Assembly: GCA_949383255.1 (NCBI GenBank) | Contig: CASJPF010000030.1 | Location: 1 to 43,502 of the forward strand | Length of the DNA: 43,502 bases | Reading direction: 5' to 3' | DNA from: Lachnospiraceae bacterium | GTDB taxonomy: Bacteria; Bacillota; Clostridia; Lachnospirales; Lachnospiraceae | In this document: positions 17,788-25,307 of the stretch, one piece after another | Position numbering within the stretch: position 1 is the first letter of the stretch | Layout of the letters: every line of letters begins with the position of its first letter | Made by a program: the position numbers and the translations under genes | Notes under the pieces: model-generated | Database searches by the model: none | What the model was told of the DNA's origin: nothing | What the model saw: only the letters and a program-made list of their open reading frames with translations

Positions 17788-18372
17788 TTATTTCAATATG
17801 CTATATACACACTCTAATAAAGTCAGGGCAAGAATTATGTTTATCACCCTGTAATGCTTCTGATATGCTTTTTGTATCAGAACACCCAATCCAACCCATG
17901 TGAGCGTCGCAACTGTTCCGATTGTTGCAATCATAAGTTCAAACATCAGCAAAACCCATAAGGAAGTGCTGTAATCTGTAACATATCCTGTTAATGCAGT
18001 AATTCCAAACAAATATATCTTTACATTGATAAACTGCAACAAAAAACCTTTTATAAATGATGCAGATTTTTCGACAGTGCCTGTAGTTGGCTTGCTTAAC
18101 GCAATATGAACCGCCAGCCATAAAATATAAGCGGCTCCTACATATTTCATAATACCAAGTACATTCGGCAAAAAGGCACTCACCCCAAACACAAAAACTG
18201 CACATATAATCTGTACCACATAGTAGCCTACAAAAATTCCCCTAAAAAGTGGTTTTCCTTTTTTATATCCATAGTTCGTTACAGTATTTAACGCCAGAAT
18301 ATTTCCCGGTCCCGGCGTAAAAGCATTGATGACAGAATAGATAAAAAAATTACCTAATACATAACCCGGCAT
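17788..18372 (-). CDS. LysE/RhtB-family amino acid exporter
   Basis: A 194-residue inner-membrane protein with five to six hydrophobic segments and the family signature NAFTPGPGNILALN near residues 15-29. LysE/RhtB proteins export amino acids such as lysine, homoserine, threonine or cysteine derivatives. It heads the run lysE-metY-degT-serC-argD and lies directly downstream of two operator-like dyads and the lysR gene. That suggests that the operon both makes and relieves an excess of an amino acid, or exports its product. The ribosome site AAAGGAGG lies 7 bases before the ATG. Confidence 0.88.
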   Translation of the reverse strand: MPGYVLGNFFIYSVINAFTPGPGNILALNTVTNYGYKKGKPLFRGIFVGYYVVQIICAVFVFGVSAFLPNVLGIMKYVGAAYILWLAVHIALSKPTTGTVEKSASFIKGFLLQFINVKIYLFGITALTGYVTDYSTSLWVLLMFELMIATIGTVATLTWVGLGVLIQKAYQKHYRVINIILALTLLECVYSILK

Positions 18373-18420
18373 ATTTTGCCTCCTTTCCGTTTCTATATCT
18401 TAGCACGGAACGTCATGTAA

Positions 18421-18466
18421 TAGGTAATACCTGTTTTATATGCTGTTACATAGGTTGAGCCTATGT
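18421..18466. promoter_or_regulatory. two dyads between lysR and lysE, possible LysR operator
   Basis: AGGTAATACCT (18422-18432) and ACATAGGTTGAGCCTATGT (18448-18466) are palindromes sharing TAGGT/CCT arms; their centres are 30 bases apart, close to three helical turns. The second contains the LysR-type T-N11-A pattern. They lie in the only gap of the operon large enough for a promoter before lysE. The second could alternatively act as a weak terminator for lysR. Confidence 0.5.
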
Positions 18467-18471
18467 TTCAT

Positions 18472-19371
18472 TTATGTATGATACTGCTTCAACGCCTCAA
18501 TATAAATCTCCCCTAGCTCGGACAACTCTTTATCCTTGTTCAGTATATATCCAATATGCATCACTTCTTTTTCCTCCAGAGGAATAGAAACAACGGAATC
18601 TCCCTGAAGGTATTTGGGAAAGATTCCACTTGAAATTGTATACCCGTCCAAGCCAATCATCAGATTCACAATAGCAGCACGGTCACTGACTTTAATGCTC
18701 CTTTCCGCAGGCTCGTTGCTGAAAAGCTCCTCTGAAAAGTTGGAAGATTCATAGGTTCCCTGCACAAAGCTAAGCCGGGGATATGGTCTTAAATCCTCCA
18801 GTTTAACCGATGTGCGTTTTGCCAGCGGGTGATTTATACCAATAAAAATGTGAGGCGTTGCCGTAAATAATTCATAAAAATTCAGATTATACTCCTCAAA
18901 CAGCTTTCTCAGCACATTTTCGTTGCTATTGCAAAGATACAGGATTCCCAAATCACTGAACCTGTTCCGCACATCTTCCACAATCTGGTGTGTCTGTGTT
19001 TCATTCAGGATAAATTCAAACCGTTCCTGTCCAAAATGCTGAACCAGTTCCACAAACGCATTTGCCGTAAAGGTATAATGCTGCGTAGAAACGCAAAATC
19101 TCTGTTTTGCAGGCTTTTTGTCAATATATTTTGATTCTAAAAGCTCCATCTGTTGAACGACCTGCCTTGCATACCCTAAAAACTCCATGCCTTCCTTGGT
19201 CAGCGCCACTCCTGCCCGACAGCGGCTGAAAATGGTGATTCCAGCTTCCTTTTCTACTTCTTTGATAGCTCCAGAAAGACTTGGCTGGGAAATATATAGT
19301 TCTTTTGCCGCTTCCGTAATAGAACCGCTCTCTGCAACGACTATCATATATTTTAATTGTTGTAGTGTCAT
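18472..19371 (-). CDS. LysR-family transcriptional regulator
   Basis: A 299-residue regulator, full length. The winged helix is at residues 1-60 (LQQLKYMIVVAESGSITEAA, then LYISQPSLSGAIKEVEKEAG), followed by the linker helix and a substrate-binding-protein-like effector domain with typical LFTATPHIFIGINHPLA. It lies upstream of, and in the same direction as, lysE-metY, and the intergenic dyads at 18421-18466 are good candidates for its binding sites. By family knowledge it would activate the exporter/metY operon in response to a pathway metabolite such as O-acetylserine or a thiol amino acid; the effector is not known. GGAGG ribosome site 6 bases before the ATG. Confidence 0.92.
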   Translation of the reverse strand: MTLQQLKYMIVVAESGSITEAAKELYISQPSLSGAIKEVEKEAGITIFSRCRAGVALTKEGMEFLGYARQVVQQMELLESKYIDKKPAKQRFCVSTQHYTFTANAFVELVQHFGQERFEFILNETQTHQIVEDVRNRFSDLGILYLCNSNENVLRKLFEEYNLNFYELFTATPHIFIGINHPLAKRTSVKLEDLRPYPRLSFVQGTYESSNFSEELFSNEPAERSIKVSDRAAIVNLMIGLDGYTISSGIFPKYLQGDSVVSIPLEEKEVMHIGYILNKDKELSELGEIYIEALKQYHT

Positions 19372-19424
19372 ATTTCCTCCTATTTAAGCAATCTGATAAT
19401 ATGCTGATTGTAAAACGGTTTATA

Positions 19425-19790
19425 TCAGACTATATCATATCCAGCCAAAGCCAGTATTTTTAAGGCTCTGTCAAAATTTTCCTCTTTCACAAGAATATAA
19501 TCTGTATTGAAAGTTGATACTGCAAAAATGCCAATTTTATTATCCGCAAGAATACCAGTCAGTCGGGAAAGAATACCAATCATTGAAAAGTCCAATTTCC
19601 CCTGTATTCTGAATCCTTTCCAACCGTCATCCCGTTCCAATGTATTTGCAGGTGTATCTCCAGTAATACATACTAAAGAATATTCCTCATCTGTCTTTCC
19701 AACAAAATAGAACTCTTTATTCAAATCAATGTCAAGTTCTGATGCAACTTTACAGACAGTTATAGCATAGTCCAATTTTTTAAGCTCCAT
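19425..19790 (-). CDS. ACT-domain protein
   Basis: A 121-residue protein made of two ACT-like halves, with the second half most typical (FSMIGILSRLTGILADNKIGIFAVSTFNTDYILVKEE, read as two strands and a helix). The start is the ATG behind a perfect GGAGGTAATT site; the open frame before it lacks one. ACT domains bind amino acids, and small stand-alone proteins of this kind are thought to be sensors. It lies between the GNAT gene and lysR, all in the same direction, so it may sense the amino acid produced or exported by this cluster. The ligand and partner are not visible from sequence. Confidence 0.8.
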   Translation of the reverse strand: MELKKLDYAITVCKVASELDIDLNKEFYFVGKTDEEYSLVCITGDTPANTLERDDGWKGFRIQGKLDFSMIGILSRLTGILADNKIGIFAVSTFNTDYILVKEENFDRALKILALAGYDIV

Positions 19791-19833
19791 AATTACCTCC
19801 AAACTGACCGTTAAAAACTTCAAATTTATTATC

Positions 19834-20253
19834 TTAAAAGGCTTTTTTCATCCAAATATGAGGGCATCCTTCATCATCACCAATATCGCCAAATTCCGCA
19901 AATCCTAATTTTTGATAAAAAGCGGTCAGCCTGCATTGGGCGTGTAAAACTATACTTTTCCCACCATTTTTTTGAATATATTTTTCTGCTTCTCTGACAA
20001 TAACAGAACCTATAGTTCTGCCACGATATTCCTTGATAACGGCAAGTCTGCCTAATATATGTGTATTCATCACTGTATCCCAAAATATGCGGCATGTTGC
20101 CACAGGTGTCTTATCCTCGGCAAACATCACAATATGCGTAGCTGTTTCATCTATATCATCAAATTCATTATAAAATCCCTGCTCGTTTACAAATACTTTC
20201 TGTCTGACTTCTTTTGCCTGGTTGGGAATACCCTCATATATGACTGTTTCCAT
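19834..20253 (-). CDS. GNAT-family N-acetyltransferase
   Basis: A 139-residue acetyltransferase of the ElaA-like GNAT group. It shows RQKVFVNEQGF near the start, the acetyl-CoA pyrophosphate loop in EYRGRTIGSVIVREAE and the late AFYQKLGF motif. The ATG at 20253 is preferred, with GGAGG 11 bases upstream; a TTG six codons earlier is less likely. It transfers acetyl from acetyl-CoA to an amine or to an amino acid. It is the first gene of the same-strand run that continues with ACT, lysR, lysE and metY, but gaps of 40-100 bases allow separate promoters. Confidence 0.88.
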   Translation of the reverse strand: METVIYEGIPNQAKEVRQKVFVNEQGFYNEFDDIDETATHIVMFAEDKTPVATCRIFWDTVMNTHILGRLAVIKEYRGRTIGSVIVREAEKYIQKNGGKSIVLHAQCRLTAFYQKLGFAEFGDIGDDEGCPHIWMKKAF

Positions 20254-20458
20254 AATAAACTTGTCCTCCAAAATATCGGTTTTTCGCCGTCAATAATATT
20301 CAGATTATAGCATACACTTGACGGAATCACAATAATATCTCTCGCTCTTTCTTTTTCTCATATCTTTCAACAGCTAATGATATAAATAAACTATGCTTTA
20401 ACATAGCTTTTTCCTATATTTCATAATATACCTCTACTGGCTATGCAATTTTTACTAT

Positions 20459-20630
20459 ATTCCGAAAAACAGAACTCTTGAAGTCTAATTTTTTAACCTC
20501 TTGAATTCCGAAAATCAGAACTCTTGAAGTCTAATTTTTGAACTTCTGCAATTCCGAAAACCGGAATGTAACAATACTGATTATAATTAAACTGATTATA
20601 GTCATACTGAATCAATCATATCAATCCTAT
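20459..20630 (+). pseudogene. iteron-bearing relic of a RepA_N gene carboxy terminus, opposite to repA
   Basis: A 46-base unit beginning ATTCCGAAAA occurs at 20459, 20505 and, partially, 20551. Read on the plus strand in shifting frames it gives pieces such as EFRKSELLKSNF, RKPECNNTDYN, TDYSHTES and INHINPI, which resemble the repetitive tails of RepA_N-type initiators of Clostridial ICEs. Stops and frame changes break the frame. The units double as iterons. The piece faces the opposite way from the repA amino-terminal gene at 20882-21244, suggesting an inversion. The rest of 20254-20458 holds nothing recognisable. Confidence 0.55.
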
Positions 20631-20650
20631 CCTAAATCCTTCCCTTTGCA

Positions 20651-20795
20651 TTGTGGACAATGTGCATAACAGACTATGGAGTCATGGATAACGCTGTTCA
20701 CAGCACATAGAAAAGCTAAAGTACAGCTTTCCCACATCCTGCAAACAGCGTTACCCACAACTCCATAAACAGCCAGTTATACACACAGCCCACAA
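20651..20795. other. replication-origin-like dyad with two DnaA-box matches
   Basis: An interrupted inverted repeat of about 145 bases. TTGTGG, TGTG-ATAAC, TATGGAGT and GG-TAACGCTGTT in the left arm (20651-20697) recur inverted in the right arm (20742-20795), around an inner AAAGCT/AGCTTT stem. Each arm holds an exact match to the DnaA box TTATNCACA: 20661-20669 (minus) and 20777-20785 (plus); 20751-20759 has one mismatch. With the iterons beside it and repA nearby, this is best read as a plasmid-type origin. Confidence 0.6.
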
Positions 20796-20881
20796 CGCCA
20801 ACTACGGCGGAATTCCCCTCATTCCTATCTGTCATTACAAAAGAAAATTATTTTCTGTCCTGCTATGCCCTTCCTTTACGC

Positions 20882-21244
20882 CTATGAACCACTTACGAAA
20901 TTCTTAACATAGATGATGTTCGGCTTGCCCAATCCCTGCCGTACACTCTCAATCAATCCTATTCCTTTGTCGCTGTCTAGCTCCCTCATTAGCTTTACTG
21001 CCTTATCATTGGCACAATGAAACTTATCCTTTACCTCATCAATCGTAAAATATATGTATGCCCGCCCATGTCCGTCAATCCATCCATTTTTCTGTGACAG
21101 TTCCATACGGTCAATCATCATTCCATAGAGCAGCTTTGCACCGATTGACAGCGCATCAAACTGTCTTTCCGTAAATAACTGCTTTGGTATGCGGTAAAAA
21201 GCATACTGGCTGCTCTGTTTCCCATAAAAATATTCAAACTTCAT
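20882..21244 (-). CDS. repA: replication initiator RepA_N amino-terminal domain, truncated
   Basis: A 120-residue protein, started at the ATG with AAGGAGAG upstream. It matches the conserved initiator region of RepA_N proteins (FYGKQSSQYAFYRIPKQLF, DALSIGAKLLYGMMIDRMEL, a winged-helix part, and YVKNF at the end). Full proteins are commonly over 250 residues with a repetitive middle and a tail; here a TAG stop follows right after YVKNFVSGS. The likely missing part is the opposite-strand relic at 20459-20630. RepA_N proteins start theta replication at iterons and are carried by many Clostridial ICEs. This short form probably binds DNA but may not initiate. Confidence 0.8.
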   Translation of the reverse strand: MKFEYFYGKQSSQYAFYRIPKQLFTERQFDALSIGAKLLYGMMIDRMELSQKNGWIDGHGRAYIYFTIDEVKDKFHCANDKAVKLMRELDSDKGIGLIESVRQGLGKPNIIYVKNFVSGS

Positions 21245-21482
21245 TACTTGGCTCTCCTTTCCGTCATTAAGTGGCTTTTTGTCTGCTTTCATTGTTTGGC
21301 ATGGAATTATCCCTCTTTTCCTTTTTGTTTTATTTTTACACGATAATTAACGTCAGTTTTTGAATCAAAACACCCTATCTGCAAGAGCCTTTACCCATGT
21401 CACGCAAACAAGGAATCATGCCCATAGGACTATCCGCTATGAATATCCCTAAAACGCAATTTCTTATATCTGCATTTTCACA

Positions 21483-21764
21483 TCAATTATCATTAGAATT
21501 TAACTTTGCCATTCTCTGCCTTGCCTGTTCCCTCTGTTCATCACTCACCGTTCTCGGTTTGCGGTAAGTAATGTAAGCTTTTGGCATGGAATAGGTCTTA
21601 TCAATGTCCGTCTGTTTCAACAACTTATAACTGTCAGGATAATCCATCACAAGCCGATCCAGCTTACGCATCACTGACTTATCCCTTGTGTAGACAGTAG
21701 CAGTCTGTTCTCCGGCATTGTAATTGACTACGGTTTCCATTTCATACTTTGTTAAATTTGTCAT
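21483..21764 (-). CDS. conserved ICE-associated small protein
   Basis: A 93-residue protein with a strong GGAGGG ribosome site; the 14 codons before the ATG lack one. It shows VYTRDKSVMRKLDRLV and SYKLLKQTDIDKTYSMPKAYITYRKPRTVSDEQREQAR (two stretches either side of the middle), a pattern I know from small proteins near repA in Tn1549-like and other Clostridial ICEs. The function is unknown. It lies upstream of repA in the same direction and marks the last ICE gene before the phage genes begin at 21858. Confidence 0.7.
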   Translation of the reverse strand: MTNLTKYEMETVVNYNAGEQTATVYTRDKSVMRKLDRLVMDYPDSYKLLKQTDIDKTYSMPKAYITYRKPRTVSDEQREQARQRMAKLNSNDN

Positions 21765-21857
21765 AATCTGATACCCTCCTGTTTCTGCATCAAAAAAGGA
21801 CTGCATCTCGCAATCCCTTTTCCAGTGTGTTCCTGCCCTGTATTTTGTTTGATGTAC

Positions 21858-24149
21858 CTATAACTGGCACGCTATATCGCTGACAATCTGTGGTAAATTA
21901 CTTTTTATACCAGAAATAAGGCTGCTGACAATTCCGACACCGGCTTGGATCAGCTGCGGTGCCAATGAAAACATTTTGGTAACAACCTTTGCAAATACGG
22001 AACCGATTGCTCCAACCAGACCATCTATGCCGCCTTCTTCTGTTGCCTTTGTCAGATCCCCAATCCAGCCGGAAGCTTCCTTCACCAGATCCTTTAGGTT
22101 ACTGCTTCCCAGCGCCTCATATATGGCAATGCCGGCGCCTTCCATTGCAGACTTGAATTCTGTTATCCGCCCCTGCAGATTATTGTTCATGGTGTCAGCC
22201 ATGTTCTGCATAGCGCCATCTGAATCAGCAATGTATCCGCTTAATTCGTCAAATCGATCTCCGCAGTTATCAAGAAGAGCGTTTACCGATTTCAAATCCG
22301 CTTTGTTGAAAATAGTTGACAGAGCATTTTGTTTCTCTGCATCTGTCATGTTCTCCATAGACGCATTCAGATCGCCCAGCACTTCATTCATTGGGCGCAT
22401 TTTCCCTTGTGCGTCATAGACACTTACACCGAGAGATTTCAGCTTTTTGGCAGCAACATCCGTGGGAGATTGTAAAGAGAGCATGATGTTGCGAAGCTTT
22501 GTTCCGCCCTCTGCCCCTTTTACTCCATTGTCAGCAATTATACCGAGCAAAGCGTTTAACTCTGTTGTGCCACCGGCCAACGTCTTCGCTGTACCGCCAA
22601 CTGTAAGGATCGCTTCTCCCAGTTGGGCCACACTCGTATTACTTTTTTGAGCGGTTTTTGCAAGCTGATCCCCGAATTGTGTAAGATTTTCTTCTGTTGC
22701 GGCAATTCCCAGGGCTGACATACTGTCTGTCACCATATCGGATGCCGCTGCCAGATCCATTCCTCCGGCTGCTGCCAGATTTAAAATTGTGGGAAGGGCT
22801 GCACATGCTTTGTCTGCATCATATCCGGCCAGTGCCAGGTAATTAAGTGCCTCTCCTGCTTCTGAAGCAGAAAACTTTGTAGAGGCTCCCATCTCCTTTG
22901 CCACATTTGCCAGCTTTGCATATGCCTCATTGCTGTAATTCGCTTCATCCGCCGTCATTCCCATTGTGGCAGCAACCTGGCTCATGCTGGCTTCAAACTG
23001 AGCACCAACATTAACGCTTGCCGCACCAATGCCGCCAATTACGGTAGCTGCTGCCCCCACAGAAACAGCCAGCCCCTTTGCAATTTTCCCGGTAGCCCCG
23101 GCCACTGCCTTGCCGGCTTTTGCACTTAACCCGGCAAGTTTAGCGCCAAGCTCTTTTATGGTATTAAATGCCTGTTGCGCCTTTAGTCTTACTTCTGGTG
23201 TAAATATTTTACCGCCCAAAGCTCCTAATTTGGCCTTTACAGCGTTCGCCGCCTTAGAAGCTATATCTTTTACCTTAATGACCGGATAAGCCACTGTACC
23301 GGCTATTTTCGCCAGCCCTGACCGCACGGAGGACATTACTGACTTTGCCTTATCTACTGCTGAAATAATCGGCGCAAACTTTTCTCTGGCAAAAGCCTTC
23401 GCCTTATTTTTGATACTGTTTATTTTTTCTGTTGCCTGATCTTTCAGCTTTACGACTGGACTTATTATCCTCTGTCCGATAGACTTTAGCTTTTCATCAA
23501 TATCATAGACCTGTTTTAATGCGTCAGTCTTGAAATCCAGATATGCTCTTACAGCCACATTTGTACTGTTCAGATTTTCCAAAGCCCTTTCCAGGGTGGA
23601 AAGCTCTGCTCTGGCAACTTCCAGTTCATTGAAATCTATCCGAATCTGCTGCCACTCTGCAAATTGCTGTTTTGCCGCCTCTATATCTGCCAGCTTTTTT
23701 TCCAAACTTTCTATGGACTGCTCTACTCCCAGCTTGACACTGCCTTTTGTTTTCTCTGTAAATTCTGACTGTCTCTGTTTCAGAACCTCCAGCTTATTAT
23801 TGTATTCCTCTACCTTTCCACTGTTTTTTTCCAGGAAATTCCCCAGTTCTGTCAGCTTTGCATTTATGGTTTCATTTTCTAATCCATCCAGATCTATTTT
23901 CGTCTGTAAGGAAAGTTCTTTTTGGGAAACCGTATTTCTCAGGGAGGCGATTGAAGCCTGGGCAGCGGAAACCATTTCAGATATATTGCTGTTTGCGGAA
24001 ATATTGATATTCTGTGTTGCCGCAATTTTAGAGATGGCATCTTTGGACTCATTCACTCTTTGTGTCATTGCTGACACGCTCTTACTGGCTTTATCCATCT
24101 GCGCCGACAGCTTATCTCTCAATGTAAGAACCGCGCTTAATTCCATCAT
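21858..24149 (-). CDS. phage tail tape measure protein, carboxy end missing
   Basis: A 763-residue protein with a strong GGGGAGGTGAG site. It has long helical, coiled-coil stretches (residues about 20-260), an alanine/glycine-rich hydrophobic zone (about 340-380) and the TP901-type tape measure core (SMSQVAATMGMTADEA, FSASEAGEALNYLALAGYD). Tape measure proteins set tail length and guide DNA entry; they usually run beyond 1000 residues with a terminal lysozyme or peptidase part. Here the protein stops shortly after SLISGIKSNLPQIV, with foreign-looking last residues and a TAG, and ICE sequence follows. I read this as a truncated gene fused to the ICE remnant. The frame is otherwise intact. Confidence 0.88.
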   Translation of the reverse strand: MMELSAVLTLRDKLSAQMDKASKSVSAMTQRVNESKDAISKIAATQNINISANSNISEMVSAAQASIASLRNTVSQKELSLQTKIDLDGLENETINAKLTELGNFLEKNSGKVEEYNNKLEVLKQRQSEFTEKTKGSVKLGVEQSIESLEKKLADIEAAKQQFAEWQQIRIDFNELEVARAELSTLERALENLNSTNVAVRAYLDFKTDALKQVYDIDEKLKSIGQRIISPVVKLKDQATEKINSIKNKAKAFAREKFAPIISAVDKAKSVMSSVRSGLAKIAGTVAYPVIKVKDIASKAANAVKAKLGALGGKIFTPEVRLKAQQAFNTIKELGAKLAGLSAKAGKAVAGATGKIAKGLAVSVGAAATVIGGIGAASVNVGAQFEASMSQVAATMGMTADEANYSNEAYAKLANVAKEMGASTKFSASEAGEALNYLALAGYDADKACAALPTILNLAAAGGMDLAAASDMVTDSMSALGIAATEENLTQFGDQLAKTAQKSNTSVAQLGEAILTVGGTAKTLAGGTTELNALLGIIADNGVKGAEGGTKLRNIMLSLQSPTDVAAKKLKSLGVSVYDAQGKMRPMNEVLGDLNASMENMTDAEKQNALSTIFNKADLKSVNALLDNCGDRFDELSGYIADSDGAMQNMADTMNNNLQGRITEFKSAMEGAGIAIYEALGSSNLKDLVKEASGWIGDLTKATEEGGIDGLVGAIGSVFAKVVTKMFSLAPQLIQAGVGIVSSLISGIKSNLPQIVSDIACQL

Positions 24150-24164
24150 CTCACCTCCCCGCTT

Positions 24165-24344
24165 TTAGTTTTTCTTGCCGGCTTTCCCTCCCGGCTTCTC
24201 TTTCCTCTCCTTCATGGTAAGTTCCAGCGAGGCATAAATAAAATCCCGCACCCGGCGTGGCTTTGCATATATTTCATCCGGGAACAGAGAATAATGACTT
24301 TCCTGAAGCAATCGGTGTATTATTCCTGCTTCTCCGCCTCGCAT
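24165..24344 (-). CDS. tail assembly chaperone second ORF (T of a G/GT pair)
   Basis: A 59-residue frame that carries LLQESHYSLFPDEIYAKPRR, typical of the second ORF of tail chaperone pairs placed before the tape measure gene. It overlaps the first ORF in the -1 frame and is probably made mainly as a fusion by ribosomal slippage at the A-AAA-AAC heptamer (24356-24350, minus). The ATG at 24344 has no ribosome site, which supports expression by frameshift. The carboxy end is lysine-rich. Confidence 0.7.
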   Translation of the reverse strand: MRGGEAGIIHRLLQESHYSLFPDEIYAKPRRVRDFIYASLELTMKERKEKPGGKAGKKN

Positions 24345-24814
24345 AATGAGTTTTTTGCTTCTTCCAGCCCATCGTCAAATCCTGATATATCCATAATGGC
24401 CTCGGTGAGCTGTGATATTTCCCCGATATAAAGCCGTTTCCGGATTACTTTAGCAGGATCGGAAGTATTATATTTTGCCAGAAGCTTCGGTTCATTCCAG
24501 TCCGGTTTCACACACGCTGTAACAATCAGAAGATTTGATAACATTTCCTGATTCGTTTTTTCCTCGATCTGGTGCGTTCTTTTGTTCTTTACCGGATACT
24601 TGCACCGATTTTCCAGTTTGCTGTATTCCTCAGAGGAAATAGCTTTGACCGTAAAGTAGGCGCCAAAGCGTTTCATATAAACCTGTTTTGTTGCCTCATC
24701 CGGGGTTCCCAGCAGTTTTTCCAACAGTTCATCATCCGACATTGTCGGCGGCGCAACATAAGCGTCTCCCGGCATATTTTCCAGTTTTTCATAGGGTATC
24801 ATTTTATCTTCCAT
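24320..24814 (-). CDS. XkdN-like tail assembly chaperone (G)
   Basis: A 164-residue protein placed between the tail tube and tape measure genes, as XkdN in PBSX-like phages. It is started at the ATG with AAAGGAG 8 bases upstream; six codons before it are unlikely to be used. The body has LLGTPDEATKQVYMKRFGAYFTVKAIS and a helical end. Such chaperones bind the tape measure protein and help tail tube assembly. Near its end lies a slippery A-AAA-AAC, giving a longer product with the 59-residue ORF downstream. Position and the frameshift make the role confident; XkdN similarity is from pattern recognition. Confidence 0.82.
   Translation of the reverse strand: MEDKMIPYEKLENMPGDAYVAPPTMSDDELLEKLLGTPDEATKQVYMKRFGAYFTVKAISSEEYSKLENRCKYPVKNKRTHQIEEKTNQEMLSNLLIVTACVKPDWNEPKLLAKYNTSDPAKVIRKRLYIGEISQLTEAIMDISGFDDGLEEAKNSLCEAEKQE
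24350..24356 (-). other. probable programmed -1 frameshift site (A-AAA-AAC)
   Basis: In the zero frame of the first chaperone ORF the codons GCA-AAA-AAC contain a canonical X-XXY-YYZ heptamer. A -1 slip enters a frame that stays open for about 60 codons to the TAA at 24165, and the stop of the zero frame follows only 9 codons later. Confidence 0.75.
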
Positions 24815-24860
24815 CTCAAAATCTCCTTTCAAAGCAAATGCGGCCTATTGGCCGCAAATC

Positions 24861-25295
24861 TTATTTTTCAGTAATCGGATCCAACCACTCCACTCCGGTA
24901 AAGGAAAACGGCCATTCTTCTTCAACAATGGCTCCCACTTCCCACCCTACAATGGGAATCTTCGTAAACTTCACATGCTTAAAGCGCACCCTTTCACAGC
25001 CAAATGCCTCCGGATCATCCAGTTTAGAAATCAGTTCTGTCACATACTCCGACTTCCGGTCATCTGTAATCCTGGCAACATTCTGAACCAGCTCCGTTGT
25101 GATTTTATAGCCGGAAATGCTGCCCGTACCCTTTACACTTAAAAGCTTCTGCCCGGTCCAGCGCGACCCCGACATTTTTACATCGCCGTATGACGGTTCA
25201 ATATCGGCGGTCATTTTATAGATATTGGTCATCCATTTTCCTTCACTGTGACATTCGCCAAAGGAACCGTTAATTGTTCTGGTATCATCTAACAT
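24861..25295 (-). CDS. phage tail tube protein (XkdM-like)
   Basis: A 144-residue protein immediately downstream of the tail sheath gene, the standard place of the tube protein in contractile-tail phages. It shows the short beta-rich pattern of XkdM-type tubes (GSFGECHSEGKWMTNIYKMT, then a GSRWTGQK stretch). Copies stack into the inner tube through which DNA passes. It starts 12 bases after the sheath stop and has a good GGAGG site. Confidence 0.88.
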   Translation of the reverse strand: MLDDTRTINGSFGECHSEGKWMTNIYKMTADIEPSYGDVKMSGSRWTGQKLLSVKGTGSISGYKITTELVQNVARITDDRKSEYVTELISKLDDPEAFGCERVRFKHVKFTKIPIVGWEVGAIVEEEWPFSFTGVEWLDPITEK

Positions 25296-25307
25296 ACCGA
25301 TCCTCCT

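Noticed and set aside
21858..24149. Complete Mu-like transposable phage
   Set aside because: No MuA/MuB transposase genes are present, and gene order (XkdF, P2-type capsid, XkdK, XkdM, XkdN) is that of a PBSX-type phage; only the minor head protein is Mu F-like.
23029..24168. Long plus-strand frames opposite the tape measure gene
   Set aside because: They arise from the alanine- and serine-rich tape measure coding sequence read in antisense and have no ribosome sites.
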